Below are positions 7,927 through 16,529 of a DNA stretch of 40,936 nucleotides, piece by piece. Under the pieces are notes generated by a model. It was not told where the DNA came from and did not search any database. It was given only the letters and a program-made list of their open reading frames with translations. The number at the start of each line of letters is the position of its first letter. The first letter of the stretch is position 1. The translations under genes were made by a program, and so were the position numbers. This DNA is from AP-15 sp035570595 (GTDB taxonomy: Bacteria; Pseudomonadota; Alphaproteobacteria; ATCC43930; CGMCC-115725): NCBI GenBank assembly GCA_035570595.1, contig DATMLF010000254.1, positions 1 through 40,936 of the forward strand. The letters run 5' to 3'.

Positions 7927-8569
7927 CCTCGGCTTTGCGGTCGAGGGGGCGGAGGCGGCGCGCCACGCCGCGGTCCCGACCTTGCTCTTGAAACTGCGCC
8001 TGACTAATGCCCAGCCGGCGACGCCGGTGCAGAATGTCCTGCTGCAATGCCAGCTCCGCATCGAGCCGACCCGGCGCCAATACGCGCCCGGCGAGCACGA
8101 GCCGCTCGGCGAGCTGTTCGGCACGCCAGACCGTTGGGGCGTCAGCCTGCACGGGGTGCTGTGGACCTATGTCAACGCGCTGGTGCCGGCGTTCGAGGGG
8201 GGGTGCAGCTTCAACCTGCCGGTGCCGTGCAGCTATGACTTCAACATCGCGGCGACCAAGTATTTTTACGGTCTCGAAGACGGCGAGGCGCCGCTGGCGC
8301 TGCTGTTCAGCGGGACGGTCTTTTATCGCGACCGCGACGGGCGGCTGCAGATCGTGCAGATCGGCCACGACAAGGAGGCGTCATATCGGCTGCCGGTGCA
8401 GATTTGGCGCGCGATGATGGACCACTACTATCCCGACACCGTGTGGCTGCGGATCGACCGCGACGTGTTCGCCGACCTCTACCGTTACAAGCGGCAGAAC
8501 GGGCTCGCGCGCTGGGAAGACGCATTGCGCAGCCTGCTTCGCGAGCACGCGGCGGAGGCCGGCCGGTGA
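7919..8569 (+). CDS. DUF6084 family protein, hydrogenase-associated
   Basis: A 216-residue soluble protein of the DUF6084 family, again essentially confined to group 1h hydrogenase loci. It is beta-rich by eye, with characteristic VQNVLLQCQLRIEPTRRQY, a segment LFGTPDRWGVSLHGVLWT, NLPVPCSYDFNIAATKYFY and an end segment MDHYYPDTVWLRIDRDVF. No catalytic or metal motif is evident and there is no signal peptide or membrane segment. The ATG lies inside the end of the DUF5947 gene, and its stop overlaps the GTG of the following gene. Function is unknown; conservation of the pair with DUF5947 suggests they act together in maturation or electron transfer. Confidence 0.8.
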   Translation: MIDLGFAVEGAEAARHAAVPTLLLKLRLTNAQPATPVQNVLLQCQLRIEPTRRQYAPGEHEPLGELFGTPDRWGVSLHGVLWTYVNALVPAFEGGCSFNLPVPCSYDFNIAATKYFYGLEDGEAPLALLFSGTVFYRDRDGRLQIVQIGHDKEASYRLPVQIWRAMMDHYYPDTVWLRIDRDVFADLYRYKRQNGLARWEDALRSLLREHAAEAGR

Positions 8570-9921
8570 CGACGGAAAGGGCGGAAGCGATCGCCCGGGC
8601 GGTGCTGTACGAGGGCTACATTCTTTATCCTTACCGGTCCTCGGCGATCAAAAACCGTCAGCGCTGGACGTTTGGCGGGATCTTCCCGCTCGCCTTTGCC
8701 GAGCACGCCGGAAGCGATCCCTGGACGATGCAGACACAGTGCCTGGTGCGCGGCGGCGACCCGTTTGTCGACGTCAAGGTCCGCTTCCTGCACGCCGTCG
8801 AGCGCGAGGTCGGCGCGCTGACCGAGCCGGCGGCCGAGCTGCCTGCGGGTGGCGAGCCCGCCTTTGTGCCGATGGCGTCGCTCGAGGTCGACGGCCGGCG
8901 CCTCGTCGCTTGGCAGGAGGCGGTGGAACGCGAGGTTTCTGTTTCCGGCTTTGCCGCCCAGGAGTGGCTGAACGGCGCCGCCCGTATCCCGTTCGCGTTT
9001 GCCGGAATGCGGCAGATCGAGCCGGTAAGACGGGCCGACGGGCGCGTCGCCGCGGTGCTGCGGCGCACCGCCCGCGCGCTCGCGGGGGAGCTGACCCTTG
9101 CCGCCGAGCCGGTCGCGCCCGGCGTGTTTCGGCTGACGGCTAGGATCGAAAACCTGACGCCGTGCGAGCCCGCCGACCTCGCCGATCGCCACCTTTCCCA
9201 GCGTCTCGCCTTTTCCTCGACCCACACGATCCTGGCCGTGCGGCAGGGCGCTTTTGTCTCGCTGATGGACCCACCGGACGACCTGCGCGCGGCCGCGGCC
9301 GGTTGCGAGAACCAGGGGACCTGGCCGGTGCTGGTCGGCGCGGCGGGTGCCGGCGACCTGCTGCTGTCCTCACCGATCATCCTCTACGACGACCCGCAAA
9401 TCGCGCCCGAGAGCCCCGGCGACTTTTTCGACGGCACCGAGATCGACGAGATGCTGACCTTGCGCATCCTGACGCTGACCGATCGGGAAAAGCGCGAGAT
9501 GGCGGCGACCGACCCGCGCGCCCGCGCCCTCCTCGAGCGCACCGAGGCGATGGCGCCGGAAGAGCTCGCGCGGCTGCACGGCGCGCTGCGGCGGCCGCGC
9601 GCGGTCGACGGCGGCGGGTCGTGGGCCGCGGTCGACGACAAGCCGCGGCTCGCCTCGCTGGTGATCGGCGGCGCCGAACTGACGGTCGGCGACCGGGTGC
9701 GCCTCGACCCGAAAGGCCGCGCCGACATCATGGACCTCGTGCTGAAGGGCCGGATCGCGGTCATCGAGGCGATCGAGTGCGATTTCGAGGACCGCGTCCA
9801 CCTCGCCGTGACCGTGGCCGACGACCCGGGACGCGAGCTGGGGCTTGGCCATATGCCGGGGCATCGGTTCTTTTTCGGGTGCGACGAGGTGCAGCCGCTG
9901 CCGGCGGGGCAGACCGAATGA
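8566..9921 (+). CDS. Uncharacterised hydrogenase-cluster protein (451 aa)
   Basis: A large soluble protein of unknown function starting at GTG in a GTGA overlap with DUF6084. It opens with RAVLYEGYILYPYRSSAIKN and IFPLAF, continues with several beta-type stretches (for example RLTARIENLTP and LAFSSTHTILAV), and ends with VHLAVTVADDPGRELG and a segment GHRFFFGCDEVQPL. I see no signal peptide, membrane segment or metal-binding cluster. Its position between DUF6084 and the protease, with overlaps on both sides, ties it to the hydrogenase. Similar-sized proteins beginning in the same way occur in actinobacterial group 1h clusters, as far as I recall. No function should be assigned. Confidence 0.8.
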   Translation: MTTERAEAIARAVLYEGYILYPYRSSAIKNRQRWTFGGIFPLAFAEHAGSDPWTMQTQCLVRGGDPFVDVKVRFLHAVEREVGALTEPAAELPAGGEPAFVPMASLEVDGRRLVAWQEAVEREVSVSGFAAQEWLNGAARIPFAFAGMRQIEPVRRADGRVAAVLRRTARALAGELTLAAEPVAPGVFRLTARIENLTPCEPADLADRHLSQRLAFSSTHTILAVRQGAFVSLMDPPDDLRAAAAGCENQGTWPVLVGAAGAGDLLLSSPIILYDDPQIAPESPGDFFDGTEIDEMLTLRILTLTDREKREMAATDPRARALLERTEAMAPEELARLHGALRRPRAVDGGGSWAAVDDKPRLASLVIGGAELTVGDRVRLDPKGRADIMDLVLKGRIAVIEAIECDFEDRVHLAVTVADDPGRELGLGHMPGHRFFFGCDEVQPLPAGQTE

Positions 9922-10496
9922 CCCCGGTTCTGGTGGCCGGCATCGGCAACATTTTCCACGGCGACGACGGCTTTGGCGTCGCGGTGGCGGCGCTGCTGGG
10001 GCGGCGCCCGTTACCAGCTGGCGTGACGGTCAAGGATTTCGGCATCCGCGGGCTCGACCTGACCTATGCGCTGCTCGACGGCTATGCCGCGGCGATCCTC
10101 GTCGACGCCGCCGCGCGCGGCGAGCCGCCGGGGACGCTCTACGTGATCGAGCCCGAGGTCGCCGCGGCCGGTCCGGCGCCCGAGGACCTGCTGCTGTCGC
10201 CGCATGAGCTCGACCCGGCGCGGGTGCTGCGGCTCGCGCGGGCGCTGGGCGGCGAATGCCGGCGCGTTGTCGTGGTCGCGTGCGAGCCCGCGAGCCTCGG
10301 CGACGCGGAGTGGGGCGCTCTCGGGCTGACGCCGCCGGTCGCCGCCGCCGTTGCCCCGGCCGCCGATCTGGTCGAGCAGCTGATCCGCCAACTGATCGCC
10401 GAGGAGAACCCGCCATGGACACCCGCTACACGCCGGACCCCGAATCCGGCAATACCGGAGAGCCGCGCCGCGATTCGCTCCAAACCGGGGGAGTGA
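9918..10496 (+). CDS. Hydrogenase maturation protease (HyaD/HybD/HycI family)
   Basis: Endopeptidase of 192 residues that should remove the C-terminal tail of the large subunit after nickel insertion. The family signature VLVAGIGNIFHGDDGFGV is at the N-terminus; D in the GDDG motif is a nickel-sensing ligand position. An ILVDAAARGEPPGTLYVIEP segment supplies the second acidic ligand and SPHELD the histidine, followed by VVVVACEP. The last 35 residues are Pro/Arg-rich and go beyond the usual end of the family; they overlap the DUF6893 gene and may be a by-product of that overlap. The ATG overlaps the preceding stop (ATGA). Confidence 0.9.
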   Translation: MTPVLVAGIGNIFHGDDGFGVAVAALLGRRPLPAGVTVKDFGIRGLDLTYALLDGYAAAILVDAAARGEPPGTLYVIEPEVAAAGPAPEDLLLSPHELDPARVLRLARALGGECRRVVVVACEPASLGDAEWGALGLTPPVAAAVAPAADLVEQLIRQLIAEENPPWTPATRRTPNPAIPESRAAIRSKPGE

Positions 10497-10600
10497 GCCG
10501 ATGGGGGGTGTTCGGCATCGCGATCGGCGTGCTGGCGGCGGCGGCGATCGCCGTCAACATGCCCGACCTGGTCCGCTACATCCGCATCCGCAACATGTGA
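10415..10600 (+). CDS. DUF6893 mini membrane protein
   Basis: A 61-residue protein with one hydrophobic helix (VFGIAIGVLAAAAIAVNM) and the tail PDLVRYIRIRNM, the hallmark of DUF6893, a family of very small proteins next to group 1h hydrogenases. The ATG at 10415 has a good GAGGAGA site but lies 82 bases inside the protease gene. A GTG at 10493, overlapping the protease stop as GTGA, would give a 36-residue product of the more usual size for this family. The basic C-terminus would stay cytoplasmic and could dock the otherwise soluble hydrogenase at the membrane; that is inference. Confidence 0.75.
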   Translation: MDTRYTPDPESGNTGEPRRDSLQTGGVSRWGVFGIAIGVLAAAAIAVNMPDLVRYIRIRNM

Positions 10601-10632
10601 GTCGCACGCGCGTGGAAAACGGCGATGGCGCG

Positions 10633-13038
10633 ATGACGCAACTTGCCGCCGGCGAGCCTACCGAGGGCTGGCATGTCCGCGTCCGCGGTTTGGTGCAGGG
10701 CGTCGGCTTTCGTCCGACGGTCTGGCGGCTGGCGCGGGATTGCGGCATCTCGGGCGACGTCCGGAACGATGCCGAGGGGGTCGTGATCCGCGCCTGGGGC
10801 ATGCCGGCCGCACTCGACGACTTCATCCGCCGGCTGCGCGAGGATGCGCCGCCGCTCGCCCGCGTCGATCGGGTCGAGCGCACGCCGCTCGGCCGCGGCG
10901 GCTCGCCCGCGGGCTTTTGCATTGCCGCTAGCCGGGGCGGCGCGGTGCAGACCGGGGTCGTCCCCGATGCCGCGACCTGCGAGGAGTGCCGCGCGGAAAT
11001 CGCGGCGGAGGGGCGGCGCCGCGGGTATCCGTTCACCAATTGCACGCATTGCGGCCCGCGATTTTCGATTCTTCGGGCAATTCCTTACGACCGCGCCAAC
11101 ACCAGCATGGCAGCGTTTGCGCTGTGCTCGGACTGCCGCGGCGAATACGACAGCCCGGCGGACCGCCGCTTTCACGCCCAGCCGCTCGCCTGCCCCGACT
11201 GCGGGCCGTCATTGTGGCTGGAGGAATTGACGGCCGACGCCAACGTGGTCGCGCGCGACGCGGCGGCGATCGAGGCTGCCGGCGCACGCCTCATGGCAGG
11301 CGCCATCGTTGCGGTAAAGGGGATCGGCGGATTTCACCTCGCCTGCGACGCCGGCAACGACGACGCCGTCGCGCGGCTGCGTGCGCGCAAGCGGCGCTAT
11401 GACAAGCCGTTTGCGCTGATGGCGCGCGACGTCGAGACGGTGCGCCGCTATTGCAGGGTGGGTCGCGGGGAAGAAGCGCTGCTGTGCAGCACCGCTGCGC
11501 CGATCGTCGTGATGGCGGCGACCGGGCCCGACCGGCTGGCGGACGCGGTCGCGCCGGGTCAGAGCACGCTCGGGTTTATGCTGCCCTACACGCCGCTCCA
11601 TCACCTGCTGCTTGCGCGGGTCGAGCGGCCGGTGGTGCTGACCAGCGGCAACCTCTCCGAGGAGCCGCAATGCACCGGAAACGGCGAAGCCCGGCATAAG
11701 CTCGCCGCGATCGCCGACTGCGCGCTATTTCACGACCGCGACATCGTCAACCGCATCGACGACTCGGTGGCGCGGGTCCTTGGCGGCGAGGTGCGGGTGC
11801 TGCGGCGGGCGCGCGGCTACGCGCCGGCGCCGCTCGTCATGCCGGAAGGATTCGAAGCGCACCCTCCCGTCCTGGCATTCGGGGCGGAGCTGAAGAACAC
11901 GTTTTGCCTCGTCAAGGACGGGCAGGCGGTGCTGTCCCAGCATGTCGGCGACCTCGAGGACGCTGCGACCTTTGCCGAATACCGGCGCGGCCTGACGCTC
12001 TACCGCGCGCTTTTCGAGCACCGGCCGGAGGTTCTAGCGGTCGACCGACATCCGCAATACCTGTCGACCCGGCTCGGCCGCGATTGGGCGGACCGCGACG
12101 GGTTGCGGCTCGCCGAGGTTCAGCACCACCACGCCCACATCGCAAGCTGCATGACCGAGAACGGCGTGGCGCTGGGCGCTCCGCCGGTCCTCGGCATTGC
12201 CCTGGACGGGCTGGGCTATGGCGACGACAGCAGCTTTTGGGGCGGCGAGTTCCTGATCGCCGACTATGCCGGCTTCACCCGTGCCGCCCGGCTGGCGCCG
12301 GTGGCGATGCCCGGCGGCGCCCAGGCAGTGCGCGAGCCGTGGCGCAACACCTTCGCGCATCTCGAGGCGGCGCTCGGCTGGGAGCGGTGCGCCGGCGAGC
12401 ATCCGCGGCTCGACATTGTCCGGTTTATGGCGACGCAGCCGGTGGCGGCGCTGAAAACAATGATCCGCGACGGCATCAACTCGCCATCGGCAAGCTCGTG
12501 CGGCCGGCTGTTCGACGCGGTCGCCGCCGCGCTCGGGATCTGCCGCGTGCGCGCCGGCTACGAGGGCCAGGCGGCGATCGAGCTCGAGGCCTTGGTCGAC
12601 GAGCGCGCATTGGGCCGCGAGCCCGGCTACCCGTTCGCGCTCGACGCGGACGAATGCCCCGCGGGCGCGACCCCGGCGCCGCTGACGCTCGCCAGCCGCC
12701 CGATGTGGGAGGCGCTGCTGCGCGACCTCGGCGACGGCACACCCGCGGCGGTCGTCGCGGCGCGGTTCCATCGCGGGCTGGCCGACGCGGTCGTCGAGAC
12801 GGCGGCGCGGGTCGCCGGCGACATCGACACCGCGGCGTTGTCCGGCGGTGTCTTCCAGAACCGGGTTTTGCTGGAGCTGGTAAGCGACGGATTGCGCGGA
12901 CGCGGCTTCAAGGTGCTGTCGCCGCACAACGTCCCGGCCAACGACGGCGGCCTGTCGCTGGGCCAGGCGGCGGTGGCGGTGGCGCGCCAGGCGCTGGGCG
13001 CGATCGGCGCAGCAGGGCAGGCCATCCCATGTGTCTAG
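10633..13038 (+). CDS. hypF: Carbamoyltransferase HypF
   Basis: About 801 residues; makes the carbamoyl group from carbamoyl phosphate and passes it to HypE for the cyanide ligands of the active site. Domains in order: acylphosphatase (HVRVRGLVQGVGFRPTVWRL), a double zinc finger with four CxxC pairs (CEEC, CTHC, CSDC, CPDC), a YrdC-like domain, and the Kae1-like C-terminal domain with HHHAHIASCM and SGGVFQNRVLLE. The ATG at 10633 was chosen to give a normal N-terminus, although upstream in-frame GTGs at 10597 (overlapping the DUF6893 stop) and 10615 are possible. The stop overlaps the start of hypC. Confidence 0.95.
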   Translation: MTQLAAGEPTEGWHVRVRGLVQGVGFRPTVWRLARDCGISGDVRNDAEGVVIRAWGMPAALDDFIRRLREDAPPLARVDRVERTPLGRGGSPAGFCIAASRGGAVQTGVVPDAATCEECRAEIAAEGRRRGYPFTNCTHCGPRFSILRAIPYDRANTSMAAFALCSDCRGEYDSPADRRFHAQPLACPDCGPSLWLEELTADANVVARDAAAIEAAGARLMAGAIVAVKGIGGFHLACDAGNDDAVARLRARKRRYDKPFALMARDVETVRRYCRVGRGEEALLCSTAAPIVVMAATGPDRLADAVAPGQSTLGFMLPYTPLHHLLLARVERPVVLTSGNLSEEPQCTGNGEARHKLAAIADCALFHDRDIVNRIDDSVARVLGGEVRVLRRARGYAPAPLVMPEGFEAHPPVLAFGAELKNTFCLVKDGQAVLSQHVGDLEDAATFAEYRRGLTLYRALFEHRPEVLAVDRHPQYLSTRLGRDWADRDGLRLAEVQHHHAHIASCMTENGVALGAPPVLGIALDGLGYGDDSSFWGGEFLIADYAGFTRAARLAPVAMPGGAQAVREPWRNTFAHLEAALGWERCAGEHPRLDIVRFMATQPVAALKTMIRDGINSPSASSCGRLFDAVAAALGICRVRAGYEGQAAIELEALVDERALGREPGYPFALDADECPAGATPAPLTLASRPMWEALLRDLGDGTPAAVVAARFHRGLADAVVETAARVAGDIDTAALSGGVFQNRVLLELVSDGLRGRGFKVLSPHNVPANDGGLSLGQAAVAVARQALGAIGAAGQAIPCV

Positions 13039-13295
13039 GCATCCCCGGGCAGATCGTCGCGATCAGCGACGCCGCGAACATGCTTGGCGTCGTCGAGGTG
13101 TCGGGCGTGCGGCGTGAAATCCAGCTCGCCTGCATCATCGACGATGCGCACCCGGTCGAGGCCTGCGTCGGCGACTGGGTGCTGGTGCATGTCGGGTTCG
13201 CGATGAGCCGCATCGACGAGGCCGAGGCGGCGGCGACCCTTGCCCTGCTGGCCGAGCTCGGCCAGATCGAGGACGAATTGCGGGGTCTGGCATGA
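13029..13295 (+). CDS. hypC: Hydrogenase assembly chaperone HypC
   Basis: An 88-residue chaperone beginning MCLGIPGQI with the essential Cys2 that carries the Fe(CN)2CO unit with HypD and shields the immature large subunit. The end (GQIEDELRGLA) and the overall length are normal. The ATG is inside the last codons of hypF, and the stop overlaps the ATG of the SIS-domain gene. Confidence 0.95.
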   Translation: MCLGIPGQIVAISDAANMLGVVEVSGVRREIQLACIIDDAHPVEACVGDWVLVHVGFAMSRIDEAEAAATLALLAELGQIEDELRGLA

Positions 13296-13987
13296 CCGCC
13301 GACCGCGACGACGCGCTCGCCTCGCTCTATCCGTACCTCTACGGCGGGCGTAAGGACGCGACCAAGGAAAACGCCGCGCTCCTTTATTCCGTGGCCGAGA
13401 AGGCGACGCACAGCATCCGGGTCAAAGAAGCCTTCTTCGCGGCCAACAGCAGCCGCATCGTCGCCGCCGCCCAGGCGATTGCCGCGGTCTACCGCGGGCA
13501 GGGCCGCATGTTCGCGATGGGCAACGGCGGGTCGAGCTGCGACGCCGCGCATTTCGCGGTCGAGTTCCTGCATCCGGTCACCGCCGGCCGCCCGGCGCTC
13601 GCGGCGGTCAATCTGACCGCCGACGTCGCGATGCTGAGCGCCGTCGGCAACGATGTCGGCTTCGCGCACGTCTTTGTGCGCCAGCTGATCTCGCTCGCGC
13701 GGCCGGGCGACGGGCTGATCGGGTTTTCGACGAGCGGCAATTCCGCCAATCTCGTCACCGCTTTTGCGACGGCGCGCGAGCTCGGGCTGACGACCATCGG
13801 CGTCGCCGGCATGAGCGGCGGCGAGATGGCGCGGCCGGGTCTCGTCGACCATTGCCTCGTGGTCGAGACCGACAGCATTCACCGCATCCAGGAGACGCAC
13901 GTCACGCTCTACCACATCCTGTGGGATCTGGTTCACACGCTGCTGGCCGACGACCGCGGCGGCCCGCGCTCGGGGGTGGTGCGATGA
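13292..13987 (+). CDS. GmhA-like SIS-domain phosphosugar isomerase in the hyp operon
   Basis: A 231-residue single SIS-domain protein resembling sedoheptulose-7-phosphate isomerase. Signatures are FAMGNGGSSCDAAHFAVEFL (phosphosugar-binding loop), GNDVGFAHVFVRQL, IGFSTSGNSANLVTAF and HRIQETHVTLYHILWD, the last carrying the catalytic-type Glu and His of GmhA. It sits between hypC and hypD with ATGA overlaps on both sides, although LPS heptose synthesis has no obvious link to hydrogenase assembly. SIS genes at this position recur in group 1h clusters, including in Gram-positive bacteria without LPS. That argues for a hydrogenase-linked role, but which sugar phosphate it uses is unknown. Confidence 0.88.
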   Translation: MTADRDDALASLYPYLYGGRKDATKENAALLYSVAEKATHSIRVKEAFFAANSSRIVAAAQAIAAVYRGQGRMFAMGNGGSSCDAAHFAVEFLHPVTAGRPALAAVNLTADVAMLSAVGNDVGFAHVFVRQLISLARPGDGLIGFSTSGNSANLVTAFATARELGLTTIGVAGMSGGEMARPGLVDHCLVVETDSIHRIQETHVTLYHILWDLVHTLLADDRGGPRSGVVR

Positions 13988-15141
13988 AGTACGTCGACGA
14001 GTTCCGCGACCCGCGCAAGGCCGATCGGCTGTTGCGCGAAATCCGCGCGCTCGCCGGGCATATCGCCGTTTGCCGCACCCGCCCGTTGCAGATCATGGAG
14101 GTTTGCGGCGGGCACACCCACGCGATCTTCAAATGGGGGCTCGAAGGGCTGCTGCCGGACGCGGTCGAGCTGGTGCACGGGCCGGGCTGCCCGGTCTGCG
14201 TCCTGCCGATGGGCCGGGTCGACGACTGCGTGGCGCTCGCCGAGCATGCGAACGTGGTGCTCGCAACCTTTGGCGACGCGATCCGCGTCCCCGGCTCGAA
14301 GAAGAGCCTGCTGCAGGCCAAGGCCGACGGCGCCGACGTGCGCATCGTCTATTCGCCGCTCGACGCGTTGAAGATCGCCCGCCAAAACCCGGGCAAGGAG
14401 GTCGTGTTCTTCGCGCTCGGCTTTGAGACGACAATGCCGAGCACGGCTTTCACCGTGCTGCAGGCGGAGCGCGAGGGCATTCGGAACTTTTCGCTGCTGT
14501 GCAACCACATCACGATCATCGCGACGATCAAAGCGATCCTCGACTCGCCCGAGCTGACCTTGGACGGCTTTCTCGGGCCGGGGCATGTCAGCATGGTGAT
14601 CGGCACCGGCCCCTATCGCTTTATTCCGGAGCATTACCAAAAGCCGGTCGTGGTGGCCGGGTTCGAGCCGCTCGACATCCTGCAGTCGCTCGCGATGGTG
14701 CTGCGCCAGCTGGCGGAGAACCGGCGCATGGTCGAGAACCAGTACCGCCGCGTCGTGCCGGAGGACGGCAACGGTCCGGCGCTCGCGGCGATCGCCCGCG
14801 TTTTCGAGCTGCGCGAGTTCTTCGAATGGCGCGGGCTGGGCTCGATCGACCATTCCGGGGTGCGCGTGCGCGAGAGCTATGCCCGCTTCGACGCCGAGCG
14901 CAGATTTGCGCTGCCCGGGCTGAAGATCGCCGACCCCAAGGCCTGCCAATGCGGCGAGGTTCTGAAGGGCGTCATCAAGCCCTGGCAATGCAAGGTGTTT
15001 GGCGGCGCCTGCACGCCCGAGACGCCGCTCGGCGCGCTGATGGTGTCGAGCGAGGGCGCGTGCGCCGCCTATTACAACTACGGCGGCGGCCGGCGCCGCC
15101 CCGAGCGCGCTGGCGTCCCGCGGCCCGCGGGCGGCCTATGA
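13984..15141 (+). CDS. hypD: Hydrogenase maturation factor HypD
   Basis: A 385-residue FeS scaffold that, with HypC, assembles Fe(CN)2CO. Signatures: IMEVCGGHTHAIFKWGL, VHGPGCPVCVLPMGRV, FALGFETTMPSTA, and a C-terminal Cys-rich block (ACQCGEV, WQCKVFGG, ACTPETPLG, SEGACAAYYNYG) that holds the [4Fe-4S] cluster. About 20 residues (GRRRPERAG onward) follow the conserved end. The ATG overlaps the SIS gene stop and the stop overlaps the hypE ATG. Confidence 0.96.
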   Translation: MKYVDEFRDPRKADRLLREIRALAGHIAVCRTRPLQIMEVCGGHTHAIFKWGLEGLLPDAVELVHGPGCPVCVLPMGRVDDCVALAEHANVVLATFGDAIRVPGSKKSLLQAKADGADVRIVYSPLDALKIARQNPGKEVVFFALGFETTMPSTAFTVLQAEREGIRNFSLLCNHITIIATIKAILDSPELTLDGFLGPGHVSMVIGTGPYRFIPEHYQKPVVVAGFEPLDILQSLAMVLRQLAENRRMVENQYRRVVPEDGNGPALAAIARVFELREFFEWRGLGSIDHSGVRVRESYARFDAERRFALPGLKIADPKACQCGEVLKGVIKPWQCKVFGGACTPETPLGALMVSSEGACAAYYNYGGGRRRPERAGVPRPAGGL

Positions 15142-16187
15142 TGCGGCGCCCTCGGCGCGAGGTGCGCGACACCCGGGTCACCCTGGCGCACGGCAGCGGC
15201 GGCAAGGCCATGCACGATTTGATCGAGGACGTGTTTGCCGGGGTGTTTGACAATGCCGCGCTCGACCCGCTCGAGGACCAGGCGCGGCTGCCGCTCGCCG
15301 ACCTCGCGGCACAGGGCGACCGGCTCGCCTTCACCACCGACTCCTATGTCGTCGACCCGCTGTTCTTCCCCGGCGGCGACGTCGGCCGGCTGGCGGTGGC
15401 GGGCACGGTCAACGACCTCGCGGTCGGTGGTGCGGTGCCCCTTTATCTGAGCTGCGCGGTCATCGCCGAGGAGGGGCTCGACATCGCGATGCTGCGCCGC
15501 GTCGCCCGCTCGATGCGCGACACCGCCGACGAGGCCGGCGTGAAGGTGGTCACCGGCGACACCAAGGTCGTGCCGCGGGGTGCGGCCGACAAATTGTTCG
15601 TCAACACCGCCGGGATCGGCGTCATCCCCGCGGGCGTGTCGATCGCCGCCGGCCGGGCGCGGCCCGGCGACGCGATCCTCGTCAATGGCACGCTCGGCGA
15701 CCATGGGACAGCGATCTTGCAGCAGCGCGCCGACCTCGGTCTCGCCGCCCGGATCGCGAGCGACTGCCGGCCGCTGAACGGTCTTGTCGCGGCGCTGCTC
15801 GCCGCCTGCCCCGACGTGCATTGCCTGCGCGACGCGACGCGCGGCGGTGTCGCGACCGTGCTGAACGAGTTCGCCGGCGCGTCCGGCCGGTGCCTGAGGG
15901 TGGTCGAGCGCGAACTGCCGGTCGCCGACGAGGTGCGCGGGGTCTGCGAATTGCTCGGGCTCGACCCGCTTTACGTCGCGAACGAGGGCAAGCTCGTCGC
16001 GATCGTGCCGGGGGCGGACGCCGACCGCGCGCTCGCCGCGATGCGCTCGCATCCCGCTGGGCGGGATGCCGCGATCATTGGCGAAGTCGTCGACGAGCCG
16101 GCCGAGACGGTGCTGCTCCAAACCCCGTTTGGCGGGGCGCGCATCCTCGACATGCTGGTCGGCGAGCAATTGCCGCGGATCTGCTGA
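15138..16187 (+). CDS. hypE: Hydrogenase maturation protein HypE (carbamoyl dehydratase)
   Basis: A 349-residue ATP-dependent dehydratase that turns the HypF-derived carbamoyl on its C-terminal cysteine into thiocyanate, the source of the active-site cyanides. It starts with VTLAHGSGGKAMHDLIEDVF. It shows the PurM-like ATP-binding segments FTTDSYVVDPLFFPGGDVG and VVTGDTKVV, and ends in the required -PRIC with C349 last. Two adjacent in-frame ATGs exist (15138, 15141); the first overlaps the hypD stop. Twelve bases separate it from hypA. Confidence 0.96.
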   Translation: MMRRPRREVRDTRVTLAHGSGGKAMHDLIEDVFAGVFDNAALDPLEDQARLPLADLAAQGDRLAFTTDSYVVDPLFFPGGDVGRLAVAGTVNDLAVGGAVPLYLSCAVIAEEGLDIAMLRRVARSMRDTADEAGVKVVTGDTKVVPRGAADKLFVNTAGIGVIPAGVSIAAGRARPGDAILVNGTLGDHGTAILQQRADLGLAARIASDCRPLNGLVAALLAACPDVHCLRDATRGGVATVLNEFAGASGRCLRVVERELPVADEVRGVCELLGLDPLYVANEGKLVAIVPGADADRALAAMRSHPAGRDAAIIGEVVDEPAETVLLQTPFGGARILDMLVGEQLPRIC

Positions 16188-16199
16188 CACGGGTCGACT

Positions 16200-16529
16200 G
16201 TGCACGAGCTCAGCATCGCGCAAAGCATCGTCGAGGCGGTCTGCGAGCGGGCGGGCGATAGCCGCGTCCGCCGGCTGACCCTGGTCGTCGGACGGCTCGC
16301 GGCGGTGTTGCCGGACGCGTTGCGCTTCTGTTTCGAGGTCTGCGCCGAGGGGACCGTGCTCGCTGGCGCCGAGCTCTACATTGTCGAGCCGGCGGGGCGC
16401 GGCCGTTGTCGCGATTGCGGCCGCGAGCAGGGGATGAATTCGCTCTATGACCTCTGCGCGTGCGGGGCCGCCGGGCTCGAGTGCGTCGGCGGCGCCGAGC
16501 TCTTGATCAAGGAAATGGAGATCGCGTGA
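16200..16529 (+). CDS. hypA: Nickel metallochaperone HypA
   Basis: A 109-residue nickel-binding protein starting at GTG and reading MHELSIAQSIVEAV, with the nickel ligand His2. The zinc site is made of CRDC and, 12 residues on, CAC (in DLCACG), a CxC spacing in the second pair rather than CxxC that also occurs in other group 1h clusters. It works with HypB to load nickel into the large subunit. Its TGA overlaps the hypB ATG. Confidence 0.94.
   Translation: MHELSIAQSIVEAVCERAGDSRVRRLTLVVGRLAAVLPDALRFCFEVCAEGTVLAGAELYIVEPAGRGRCRDCGREQGMNSLYDLCACGAAGLECVGGAELLIKEMEIA

Noticed and set aside
4843..8124. A 1093-codon open frame on the minus strand opposite the hydrogenase subunits and DUF genes
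   Set aside because: It is antisense to genes with unmistakable hydrogenase motifs, its protein is Arg/Pro/Ala-rich low-complexity, and long antisense frames are expected at this GC content.
10501..10632. ATG at 10501 as the hypF start
   Set aside because: The added residues are a shadow of the DUF6893 gene and extend well beyond the normal HypF N-terminus, which begins just before the acylphosphatase domain.
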